Shown here one piece after another: positions 52,916 through 60,919 of a DNA stretch of 64,000 bases; the stretch's first letter is position 1; each line of letters begins with the position of its first letter. The notes beneath the pieces are model-generated. The model was not told where the DNA came from. It saw only the letters and a list, made by a program, of their open reading frames with translations, and did not search any database. The DNA is from Bacteroidota bacterium (GTDB lineage: Bacteria > Bacteroidota > Bacteroidia > Flavobacteriales > Flavobacteriaceae), in the NCBI GenBank assembly GCA_027592025.1, contig JAQCIQ010000006.1, positions 44,491 to 108,490 on the forward strand, read 5' to 3'. Both the position numbers and the translations under genes were made by a program.

Positions 52916-54460
52916 ATGTCAAAAGAATTAATCATACGTTCTGATTCGGGACAAGTTGATTTTGCCCTCATGGAAGATGGTAGATTGACAGAATTGCACA
53001 GAGATGAAGGGGATACACAATTTGCTGTTGGCGATATATTTATCGCAAAAGCAAGAAAATGTGTTCCAGGACTAAATGCCGCATTTGTTAATGTTGGTTA
53101 CGAAAAAGATGGTTTTTTACACTATCATGACTTGGGTCCTAATGTACCTTCTCTAATAAAATTCGTCAAAAGCGTAAGTTCAGGTAAGATAAAAGATTTT
53201 TCTCTCAAAAATTACGAGCTAGAAGAAGGCATTGATAAAGACGGAAAAATAGTTGACGCCATAAAAGTCAACCAATCCATTTTGGTACAAGTCATCAAAG
53301 AACCTATTTCAACTAAAGGTCCACGACTTAATTCCGAAATATCACTTGCAGGTAGATATCTCGTATTGGTACCTTTCTCAGACAGAATTTCAATTTCTCA
53401 GAAAATTGAAGGTCACGAAGAAAAAGACCGACTCAAAAGACTAGTAAAAAGCATCGCTCCAAAAGGTTTTGGAGTAATTATTCGCACGGTTGCACAAGAT
53501 AAAAAAGTTGCAGATTTAGATCGCGATTTGTCCAATCTTTACAATAAGTGGATCGCATTGTGTAAAAAAATTCCCAAGGCGAGTTTCCCAACAAAAATTC
53601 ATGAAGATGGCAACAAAGCTTTTTCTATTCTAAGAGATATTTTTAACGACTCATTTACTTCAATCGTCGTTGATGACGAAAGTTTATACTATCAAATCAA
53701 AGACAACATTGCTGAAATAGCTCCACAAAAAGAGTCGATAGTCAAATTTTATCAATCTTCTGTTCCTATTTTTGAAAAGTACGGTGTTGAACGAGAAATC
53801 AAAACTTCGTTTGGACGTCACGTTTCAACTGACAAAGGAGCATCGCTTATCATAGAACATACAGAAGCTCTACACGTTATCGACGTCAACAGTGGCAAAG
53901 GATCGAATAACTCGAAAAACCCTGAAGAGGTATCTCTCGAGGTCAATTTATTGGCAGCAACTGAAATTGCCCGACAACTGCGCTTGCGCGATATGGGCGG
54001 AATCATTGTTATCGATTTCATTGACTTGGGCAAAGCCGAAAACAGAAAGCAGCTTTTCAATCATTTTAGAGATGAGATGAAAAACGACAGGGCAAAGCAT
54101 AAAATCTTGCCTCCTTCAAAATTTGGTCTCATCCAAATGACGCGACAACGCGTTCGCCCAGAAATGGAAATCAAAACCAAAGAGAAGGATCCTAACGGAG
54201 GAAACAAAGAAGAGGTAGAAGCGCCAATATTGTTGTTACAATCCATGACTTTAGAATTGGAGTCGCTTATTCGGAAGAATAATAAGAAGATCGTACTTCA
54301 CGTGCATCCTTTTATTGCTGCCTTTTTAAAACAAGGCTTCCCTTCAATAAGAATGAAGTGGTATTTCAAACACAAAGTTTGGGTTAAAATTCTACCGAGA
54401 GACGCTTACACCTATCTCGAGTTTCACTATCTCGATCCGAAAGGCAAAAGATTACGCTAA
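52916..54460 (+). CDS. rng: Ribonuclease E/G family protein
   Basis: Endoribonuclease for rRNA maturation and mRNA decay. The 514 residues match the Rng length: S1-like domain (about 35-120; VGDIFIAKARKCVPGLNAAFVNVG), and the catalytic DNase I-like part with IDVNSGK, GGIIVIDFIDL and the Asp pair near 305-350. No long E. coli RNase E-type scaffold tail. The zinc-link region of RNase E (CPxCxG) is not apparent, so RNase G-like. Preceded by a 152-base leader with two hairpins. Confidence 0.93.
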   Translation: MSKELIIRSDSGQVDFALMEDGRLTELHRDEGDTQFAVGDIFIAKARKCVPGLNAAFVNVGYEKDGFLHYHDLGPNVPSLIKFVKSVSSGKIKDFSLKNYELEEGIDKDGKIVDAIKVNQSILVQVIKEPISTKGPRLNSEISLAGRYLVLVPFSDRISISQKIEGHEEKDRLKRLVKSIAPKGFGVIIRTVAQDKKVADLDRDLSNLYNKWIALCKKIPKASFPTKIHEDGNKAFSILRDIFNDSFTSIVVDDESLYYQIKDNIAEIAPQKESIVKFYQSSVPIFEKYGVEREIKTSFGRHVSTDKGASLIIEHTEALHVIDVNSGKGSNNSKNPEEVSLEVNLLAATEIARQLRLRDMGGIIVIDFIDLGKAENRKQLFNHFRDEMKNDRAKHKILPPSKFGLIQMTRQRVRPEMEIKTKEKDPNGGNKEEVEAPILLLQSMTLELESLIRKNNKKIVLHVHPFIAAFLKQGFPSIRMKWYFKHKVWVKILPRDAYTYLEFHYLDPKGKRLR

Positions 54461-54462
54461 TC

Positions 54463-54490
54463 AAAAAACCCCACGATGTGGGGTTTTTTT
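54463..54490. terminator. Bidirectional terminator between rng and the aldo/keto reductase
   Basis: AAAAAACCCCAC, loop GAT, GTGGGGTTTTTTT: a symmetrical hairpin with A and T flanks that can stop both converging transcripts. Confidence 0.9.
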
Positions 54491-54502
54491 ATGGAATGAA
54501 GT

Positions 54503-55540
54503 TTAGGGTGCCGGATTGGGAATTACCGCATGTACCTCCCCAATGGCTTGGAGAATTTCATTAGTCAAACTGACATCGATACTCGATATGTTTTCTTTCA
54601 ACTGTTCCAAATTGGTTGCGCCAATAATATTGGCGGTCACAAACGGTCTAGAATTGACAAAGGCCAACGCCATATGCGGTAAACTAATATCGAATTTTTC
54701 AGCAATAGCCAGGTATTTTTTTGTTGCCTCGGTCGATTGATCACTGCTGTATCGCGAAAAACGAGGAAATAACTTCAATCTCGAATTTTCGGAAGCAGTG
54801 TTGTTGACATACTTACCGCTCAGGACTCCAAAAGCTAAAGGCGAATAGGCCAACAACCCAATTTTTTCTCGGACAGAAATTTCGGCAAGATCTCCCTCAA
54901 ATGTTCTATTAAGTAAAGAATAGGAGTTCTGTATGGTTCTAATCCGAGGAAGGCGATGTGTTTTAGATTCTTCCAAGAATCTCATCGTACCCCAAGAAGA
55001 TTCATTAGAAATGCCAATGTGTCGAATTTTGCCCGACTTGATCATTTCGTCCAAAGTGAGCAATACCTCATGAAAATTATCGGTCCACGGATCGTCTGGT
55101 CTGTGTTGATAATCTCTTATACCAAATCGATTGGTGTGTCGTTCTGGCCAGTGAAGCTGATACAAATCGATATAGTCAGTTTGCAACCTTTTAAGACTCT
55201 TGTGAACGGCCGTCTTGATCCCCTCTGGGCTATATCCCAACGTGCTGATATGAGAAGTATAGTCTCCAGGTCCAGCAATTTTTGTAGCCAACACCAATTG
55301 ATCTCGGTTCTTACGCTCGTTGAGCCAATTTCCAATGATTGTGCTAGTACGACCCTGAGTTTCTGCAGTCGCTGGGACCGGATAAAGCTCCGCAGTATCA
55401 ATAAAATTGATGCCCTGTTCAACAGCCATATCTAACTGTGCGAACCCTTCATCTTGAGTATTCTGATTGCCCCACGTCATTGTTCCGAGGCATATTTTGC
55501 TGATTTTGATTTCCGTTTGAGGAATCGTTGTGTATTTCAT
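54503..55540 (-). CDS. Aldo/keto reductase (Tas-like)
   Basis: A 345-residue NADPH-dependent reductase. Catalytic set: Asp and Tyr in INFIDTAELYPV, Lys in LVLATKIAG, and His in DLYQLHWPERHTN; the coenzyme-binding end includes ANIIGATNLEQLKENI. Closest in form to E. coli Tas. Substrate unknown. Meets rng tail to tail across a shared terminator; 15 bases after the xth stop on the same strand. Confidence 0.92.
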   Translation of the reverse strand: MKYTTIPQTEIKISKICLGTMTWGNQNTQDEGFAQLDMAVEQGINFIDTAELYPVPATAETQGRTSTIIGNWLNERKNRDQLVLATKIAGPGDYTSHISTLGYSPEGIKTAVHKSLKRLQTDYIDLYQLHWPERHTNRFGIRDYQHRPDDPWTDNFHEVLLTLDEMIKSGKIRHIGISNESSWGTMRFLEESKTHRLPRIRTIQNSYSLLNRTFEGDLAEISVREKIGLLAYSPLAFGVLSGKYVNNTASENSRLKLFPRFSRYSSDQSTEATKKYLAIAEKFDISLPHMALAFVNSRPFVTANIIGATNLEQLKENISSIDVSLTNEILQAIGEVHAVIPNPAP

Positions 55541-55555
55541 AAGAACTGTTGGATA

Positions 55556-56314
55556 TTATATTTCTACAAGTACTGGGCAATGGTCACTGTGGACTGCTTC
55601 TGGAAGAATTACAGCCCTTTTCAATTTGGCCTCCAAAGGTTTTGACACTAAAGTATAATCCAATCGCCACCCCTTATTATTGGCCCGAGAATTTGCGCGA
55701 TAGCTCCACCAGCTGTATTGATGTGGCTCCTCATTAAAATGTCTGAATGCGTCGACAAAACCGCTCTGCAGAAAACGACTGAACCATGCTCTTTCTTCTG
55801 GTAAAAACCCTGAAACGTTTTGATTTCTAATAGGATCGTGGATGTCAATAGCCTCATGACATATGTTGTAGTCTCCGCAAATAATTAAGTTCGGATAGGT
55901 CTTTTTCAGTTGATCAATATAATCATGAAACAAGTCCATATATTCCAATTTATGAGACAGTCTGTCCAAATTTGTTCCCGAAGGCACATAAACGCTCATT
56001 ACCGAACATTCTGGAAAATCTGCTCTCAGGTTTCGACCTTCAAAATCCATTGACTCTATTCCTGTCCCAAATTCCACGTGTATTGGTTCCTTTTTACTCA
56101 AAATAGCCACACCGCTGTACCCCTTCTTTTGGGCACTGAACCAATAGTGATAATTGTATCCAGCCTCCTCAAAAGACACCAAATCGATTTGGTCCTTATT
56201 GGCCTTAATTTCTTGAAGACAAACCACATCGGCATTTGTGCTTTTAAGCCATTCGACTAAGCCTTTGCTTTGTGCGGAGCGCACGCCGTTAACGTTATAA
56301 GAAATAATTTTCAT
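55556..56314 (-). CDS. xth: Exodeoxyribonuclease III
   Basis: AP endonuclease of base-excision repair, 252 residues. Motifs: MKIISYNVNGVRSA, VVCLQEIKANKDQID, ICGDYNICHEAIDIHDP, WWSYRANSRANNKGWRLDYTL and the final HSDHCPV with catalytic Asp-His. Probably co-transcribed with the aldo/keto reductase. Confidence 0.95.
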   Translation of the reverse strand: MKIISYNVNGVRSAQSKGLVEWLKSTNADVVCLQEIKANKDQIDLVSFEEAGYNYHYWFSAQKKGYSGVAILSKKEPIHVEFGTGIESMDFEGRNLRADFPECSVMSVYVPSGTNLDRLSHKLEYMDLFHDYIDQLKKTYPNLIICGDYNICHEAIDIHDPIRNQNVSGFLPEERAWFSRFLQSGFVDAFRHFNEEPHQYSWWSYRANSRANNKGWRLDYTLVSKPLEAKLKRAVILPEAVHSDHCPVLVEI

Positions 56315-56479
56315 ATGTTGTTGACGAAGTTACTAAGTCTATTTAAATATCAACAACCTAACTCCATAAATTATAATATCTAATCAATAACTTTTAATTT
56401 CATCTACAAAACACGTCAATAAGTGGTTGTGACAAAATAAAATATCGGATATTTAGTTTGATATGAAGTGCGATCAAAC

Positions 56480-59400
56480 ATGAATTCTTTCAACAACAGC
56501 CTTGGCATCTGTCTGCTCATTCTAGTAGGATGGAGCAGCAATGCTCAAGTTAGTTCTAGCAGGGGCATCAGCACTAAGATTGCTTTACAAAATCCACTGA
56601 CTATTGACTCGGTTAGTATTGACTCACAGCACCCTGTTATTCTTAAAACGACCAACGGAGACCTGATTCCTCCAAATACCTATATCGTAAATTATTCTAG
56701 AGCCGAATTGAGTTTCTTATCACTTCCCAAATTCGATTCAGTGGTCGTCAATTATATCCGTTTCCCCTCGTTTCTTACGAATTCGTATCGAGGTTTAGAC
56801 TCCAGTATCATCGTTGAAAACAGTGGAAATTTAGACCGTCTTTACACTCTCAAGCAATCGCGGGTTGGAGAAGACCAGATTTTTTTTGAGGGGCTAACCA
56901 GCTCAGGATCTCTCTCGAGAGGGTTGACCATAGGTAACAATCAAAACGGCGTGCTCAACAGCAATTTGGACCTAAAGATTTCGGGTAAACTCAATGAAAA
57001 TTTGACCCTTCGCGCTTCTATTCAAGATGCCAATATCCCTATTCAAGATGGAGGTTATTCCAAGCGATTGGATGATTTTGATCAAATTTTTATTGAATTT
57101 GAAAGCGCTCAGTGGCGGTTGAGAGGAGGTGATATTGACATATCTAACCGAGACTCAGAATTTGTCAGGTTTTCGAAAAGGATCCAAGGAATTTCGTTCG
57201 ATGCCAAATGGAAAGGTGACCAATCGGAACAGCAAGTTTATGGTTCGGCAGCGCTAGCCAAAGGTCAGTTTGCGCGATCGCCATTTAGAGGCATCGAAGG
57301 GAATCAAGGCCCTTACAAGCTCAAAGGAGACAATGGAGAACTGTACGTTTTAATTATATCGGGTAGTGAAACCATTTACGTCAACGGGGTTGCTCTGGAA
57401 AGAGGTGAAGACAAAGATTACGTCATAGACTACAATGCTGGAGAAATACGTTTTACTGCAACATTTCCGATTACCTCAGACATGAGAATTGTAGCAGAAT
57501 ATCAATACAGCGACAGAAATTTTACTCGTTTTGTTACATTTAATGGCGGTAGCGTTCAAACCGAAAGCCTCGATTTGAAAGCGTCATTTTACCTAGAAAG
57601 TGATTTGAAAAATCAACCGCTGCAACAAAATCTAACAGAATCTCAACAAGAATTTTTGGCAACGTCAGGCGATGGAACAAACGGGATATTTGCACCTTCT
57701 GAAGAACCAGCAGACTATGACATCAACAGGATTCTCTATAGAAAAATCACTGTCAATGGCATAGAAGTATTTGAATATTCCAACAATCCCGACGATCAAT
57801 TGTTTGCCGTAAAATTTACGGAAGTTGGAACCAATCAGGGCAACTATCAAATCGCTTCTACAGATGCTATTGCCTATATTTATTCGTATGTACCTCCAGC
57901 AGATGGTGTGCCACAGGGGAATTTCGAGCCAGTGGTTAAACTGATAGCACCTCTAAGCTTGAAGTTGGCCAATGTGGTCGGAGATTATCAATTGGGTCGA
58001 AAAACCAAACTGGACTTTGATGTAGCGGCCAGTCAGTACGATCAAAATTTGTTTTCCAAACTAAACGACAATGACAACAAGGGTTTTGCTGGAAAGCTTC
58101 AACTGGAACAAAAACTTTCTAAAGAAAGCAAAAACTGGCAATGGAATTTGACCACTTCGTACCAAAAAATTGACCAAAACTTCAAAAGTATTGAAAACTT
58201 AAATCCTATTGAATTTAGCAGAGATTGGGATCTTCAGAATGTCATTGGCAATCGCGAATTTCTCCGAAACTATCTGACGGCTAACATTGACAGCACAGTA
58301 TCCATTACTTATGCCTTCGAAAATCTAAAGCAAGGTGATGAATTTGAGGGTCAAAAACACAGATTCAATGCCAAATGGTCCAATGACAAGTGGAAATCGA
58401 CAACTAAAACCAGTATTTTAAATGTTGATGGAGAAAATCAAACCCGTTTTTTGAGAGTTTTGCAAAAGATGGACTACAGGCACAAAAAAGTATGGGGTGG
58501 AGTAATTTTTAATGCCGAAGACCTTCATAAAAGAAGCAGAACTACTCTAGCAATATCCCCAAACAGCAACAGGTACCAGCACTATGACGGATTTGTTGGG
58601 GTAGGCGATAGTTTGGGAGTCTATGGAACCATAGGCTACCGCTACCATGTCAATGACAGTCTCTATGACGGAAGAATTCAAAAAGCCAATAAGTCCAGTG
58701 CCCTTTATTTTAATTCAACCTTTATAAGCAATTCCAATAGTCACCTTTCGCTATTCGCAAACTATAGAAAACAAACCCCGTTCGCACAAGAATCAGAAGG
58801 AGAAAGAACGATTAACGCAAGGCTGCAATACCGACAAAACCTCGTACAGAATCTTCTTGCCTGGCAGACGTTGGTGGAAACAAGCTCGGGTCAACTGCCG
58901 CAACAAGGCTATACATTCGTTGAAGTAGAACCTGGTCAAGGTACATTCACCTGGAACGATTATAATGGCAATGGCATACAGGAGTTAGAAGAGTTCGAAA
59001 TCGCCAATTTTCAAGATCAAGGCACCTATGTCCGGCTGTTTTTACCCCATCAAGTATTTGTTAAAACCCAACAACAGGTATGGCGTCAAAGTTTAACCTT
59101 AAACCCGAAGGCAATGTCAGTCGGTTCACAAAAAGGATTCTTGAAGAAGTTTTATAATCTAACTTCATTTTCGGTCGATCGAAAAGCTAAAAGAAATTCT
59201 GGAGATTTTAATTTTGACCTAATGGATTGGGATTCCAACGATGTATTAGCTTTGGACCTTCAATGGCGCAACAGTTTTCATTTCAATCGTGACGAGCAAA
59301 AACATAACAGTGCCTATTATTTCGTGAGAAATAGATCCCAAAATTTGTGGAGTACGGGACTTGTCCGAAATGATTTAGAGCGTCATCAACTGAGATGGAT

Positions 59401-59896
59401 TCATCAACTCCACCCGAATTGGGTTGCCAATGTGACTGCTGAAAAGGAGACTCAGAAAAGAATAAGTGAATCTTATTCGAGTCGCAATTTTGAATTGACC
59501 AAAGAGTCGTTTTCTCCAAACTTGTCTTATAATTTTGACACAAGCTCGCAGTTAGAATTCATTTTTGAGTGGACGCAAATTGACAACCAAATCAACGCCA
59601 AAGAATCCTTAAATCAACAGCAATTTGCCCTCAACTTTTCATCGGCATTCAAATCATCTTCGTCTCTAAGTGCAGAGCTGCGGTACATCAAAAATGACTA
59701 CTCTGGACAAAACAACACTCCTGTTGCTTATCAACTCCTTGAAGGATTGCAAACTGGAGAGAACTGGACTTGGTCATTAGTTGGTCAACAAAAATTGACC
59801 AAGACCCTAGACTTGAATGTCAACTATTTTGGAAGAAAAACAGCCGATTTGAAAACCATTAATACTGGCAGCATTCAACTTCGAGCGAATTTCTAA
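56480..59896 (+). CDS. Large outer-membrane beta-barrel protein, unknown function
   Basis: A 1138-residue exported protein. Signal peptide MNSFNNSLGICLLILVGWSSNAQ. The first part (to about 480) holds conserved blocks that I recall from large Bacteroidota outer-membrane proteins: GLTIGNNQNGVLNSNLDLKI near 150, AALAKGQFARSPFRGIEGNQ, IISGSETIYVNGVALERGED and EYQYSDRNFTRFV near 350. The rest is a series of alternating amphipathic beta-strands and the chain ends in aromatic QLRANF, as outer-membrane barrels do. Start at ATG 56480; the GTG at 56468 is possible. Function unknown; the small lipoprotein gene 36 bases downstream may be a partner. Confidence 0.8.
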   Translation: MNSFNNSLGICLLILVGWSSNAQVSSSRGISTKIALQNPLTIDSVSIDSQHPVILKTTNGDLIPPNTYIVNYSRAELSFLSLPKFDSVVVNYIRFPSFLTNSYRGLDSSIIVENSGNLDRLYTLKQSRVGEDQIFFEGLTSSGSLSRGLTIGNNQNGVLNSNLDLKISGKLNENLTLRASIQDANIPIQDGGYSKRLDDFDQIFIEFESAQWRLRGGDIDISNRDSEFVRFSKRIQGISFDAKWKGDQSEQQVYGSAALAKGQFARSPFRGIEGNQGPYKLKGDNGELYVLIISGSETIYVNGVALERGEDKDYVIDYNAGEIRFTATFPITSDMRIVAEYQYSDRNFTRFVTFNGGSVQTESLDLKASFYLESDLKNQPLQQNLTESQQEFLATSGDGTNGIFAPSEEPADYDINRILYRKITVNGIEVFEYSNNPDDQLFAVKFTEVGTNQGNYQIASTDAIAYIYSYVPPADGVPQGNFEPVVKLIAPLSLKLANVVGDYQLGRKTKLDFDVAASQYDQNLFSKLNDNDNKGFAGKLQLEQKLSKESKNWQWNLTTSYQKIDQNFKSIENLNPIEFSRDWDLQNVIGNREFLRNYLTANIDSTVSITYAFENLKQGDEFEGQKHRFNAKWSNDKWKSTTKTSILNVDGENQTRFLRVLQKMDYRHKKVWGGVIFNAEDLHKRSRTTLAISPNSNRYQHYDGFVGVGDSLGVYGTIGYRYHVNDSLYDGRIQKANKSSALYFNSTFISNSNSHLSLFANYRKQTPFAQESEGERTINARLQYRQNLVQNLLAWQTLVETSSGQLPQQGYTFVEVEPGQGTFTWNDYNGNGIQELEEFEIANFQDQGTYVRLFLPHQVFVKTQQQVWRQSLTLNPKAMSVGSQKGFLKKFYNLTSFSVDRKAKRNSGDFNFDLMDWDSNDVLALDLQWRNSFHFNRDEQKHNSAYYFVRNRSQNLWSTGLVRNDLERHQLRWIHQLHPNWVANVTAEKETQKRISESYSSRNFELTKESFSPNLSYNFDTSSQLEFIFEWTQIDNQINAKESLNQQQFALNFSSAFKSSSSLSAELRYIKNDYSGQNNTPVAYQLLEGLQTGENWTWSLVGQQKLTKTLDLNVNYFGRKTADLKTINTGSIQLRANF

Positions 59897-59932
59897 AACA
59901 AAAAAATGTATATTTATCAAAACAAAACCCCT

Positions 59933-60253
59933 ATGAAATCTCTACTCAAGCTATTAACCTTGATCTCAATCATCACCTTGTCTTGTAAAAGTCAGAAGAC
60001 AGAAATTCCCATATCCATTCCAGAAGGTTATATGTCTGGACTGCTTTCAATTGTTGAAGATAGTCCGTGTAAGTATCAATTCAAGATTGAGTCCAGCGAA
60101 GAAACCTTTGACTTGGTCAATGCCGAAGAAAAATTTGCTGATGTCAAATTGAAAAACGGTCAAACTGTAGCTCTGAAGATTTTGCGCTTGAGACGATCTA
60201 ACCGCTGCGAAAATCTACTTCCCGTAGAAGTTCTAGACTTCATTTCTCAATAA
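59933..60253 (+). CDS. Small lipoprotein
   Basis: A 106-residue lipoprotein: signal MKSLLKLLTLISIITLSC with lipobox TLSC, then a small beta-rich domain with two Cys (DSPCKYQF, NRCENLL) that might pair. Start is the ATG at 59933, 36 bases after the large outer-membrane protein gene. Not recognised; likely envelope-associated and possibly expressed with that gene. Confidence 0.75.
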   Translation: MKSLLKLLTLISIITLSCKSQKTEIPISIPEGYMSGLLSIVEDSPCKYQFKIESSEETFDLVNAEEKFADVKLKNGQTVALKILRLRRSNRCENLLPVEVLDFISQ

Positions 60254-60304
60254 AAACTCAAGCCTTCTTTCTGGCAGTCAAATATTCCATAATTTTAATG
60301 CCTT

Positions 60305-60868
60305 ATGAAAAGGGTATTCGTCGTTGACAATTATGATTCTTTCACTTATAATCTGGTGCACTATCTAGAGGATCTAGAATGTGAGGTTACCGTCAGACAA
60401 AATGACCAATTTGACATCAGTGAGTTAGAACCATTTGATGCCATTATTTTATCACCAGGCCCAGGAATTCCATTGGAAGCAGGACAACTGATGTCGGTGA
60501 TTTCGAGTTATGGCACAACCAAAAAGATTTTAGGCGTCTGCCTAGGACTACAAGCCATTGTAGAAGTATATGGCGGAACAATCGTGAATCTTGACCAGGT
60601 ATTTCACGGGGTTTTATCTGACGTTCGGATCATCAAACAAGACGGTCTTTTTAAAGGATTGCCCGACATCATTCAAGTTGGTAGATACCATTCATGGGCA
60701 GCCTCTTCTCCCCTTCCAGACTGTTTAACGGTCACAGCAGAAGATGAGAATGGTATTATTATGGCCTTGAGACACAAATCTTTAGACGTATGTGCCGTGC
60801 AGTTTCATCCCGAATCTATAATGACCTCTGAGGGTAAAGAAATTTTGAAGAATTGGTTAGAACAATAA
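60305..60868 (+). CDS. Glutamine amidotransferase, anthranilate/para-aminobenzoate synthase component II
   Basis: A 187-residue class I glutaminase (TrpG or PabA). It has VDNYDSFTYNLVHYLED, the oxyanion region ILSPGPGIP, the nucleophile in GVCLGLQAIVEVYGG and the His-Glu of QFHPESIMTSEG. The synthase partner (trpE or pabB) is not in the window, so its pathway (tryptophan or folate) is open; one subunit may serve both. Confidence 0.93.
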   Translation: MKRVFVVDNYDSFTYNLVHYLEDLECEVTVRQNDQFDISELEPFDAIILSPGPGIPLEAGQLMSVISSYGTTKKILGVCLGLQAIVEVYGGTIVNLDQVFHGVLSDVRIIKQDGLFKGLPDIIQVGRYHSWAASSPLPDCLTVTAEDENGIIMALRHKSLDVCAVQFHPESIMTSEGKEILKNWLEQ

Positions 60869-60895
60869 AAAAGAGCGCATTAATGCGCTCTTTTT
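60866..60895. terminator. Bidirectional terminator after the amidotransferase gene
   Basis: A run of A, the 18-base perfect palindrome GAGCGCATTAATGCGCTC, then a T run. It lies between the converging amidotransferase gene and the T9SS-secreted protein gene. Confidence 0.9.
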
Positions 60896-60919
60896 CAAAT
60901 CAATTGTATGTTGTTCAAA

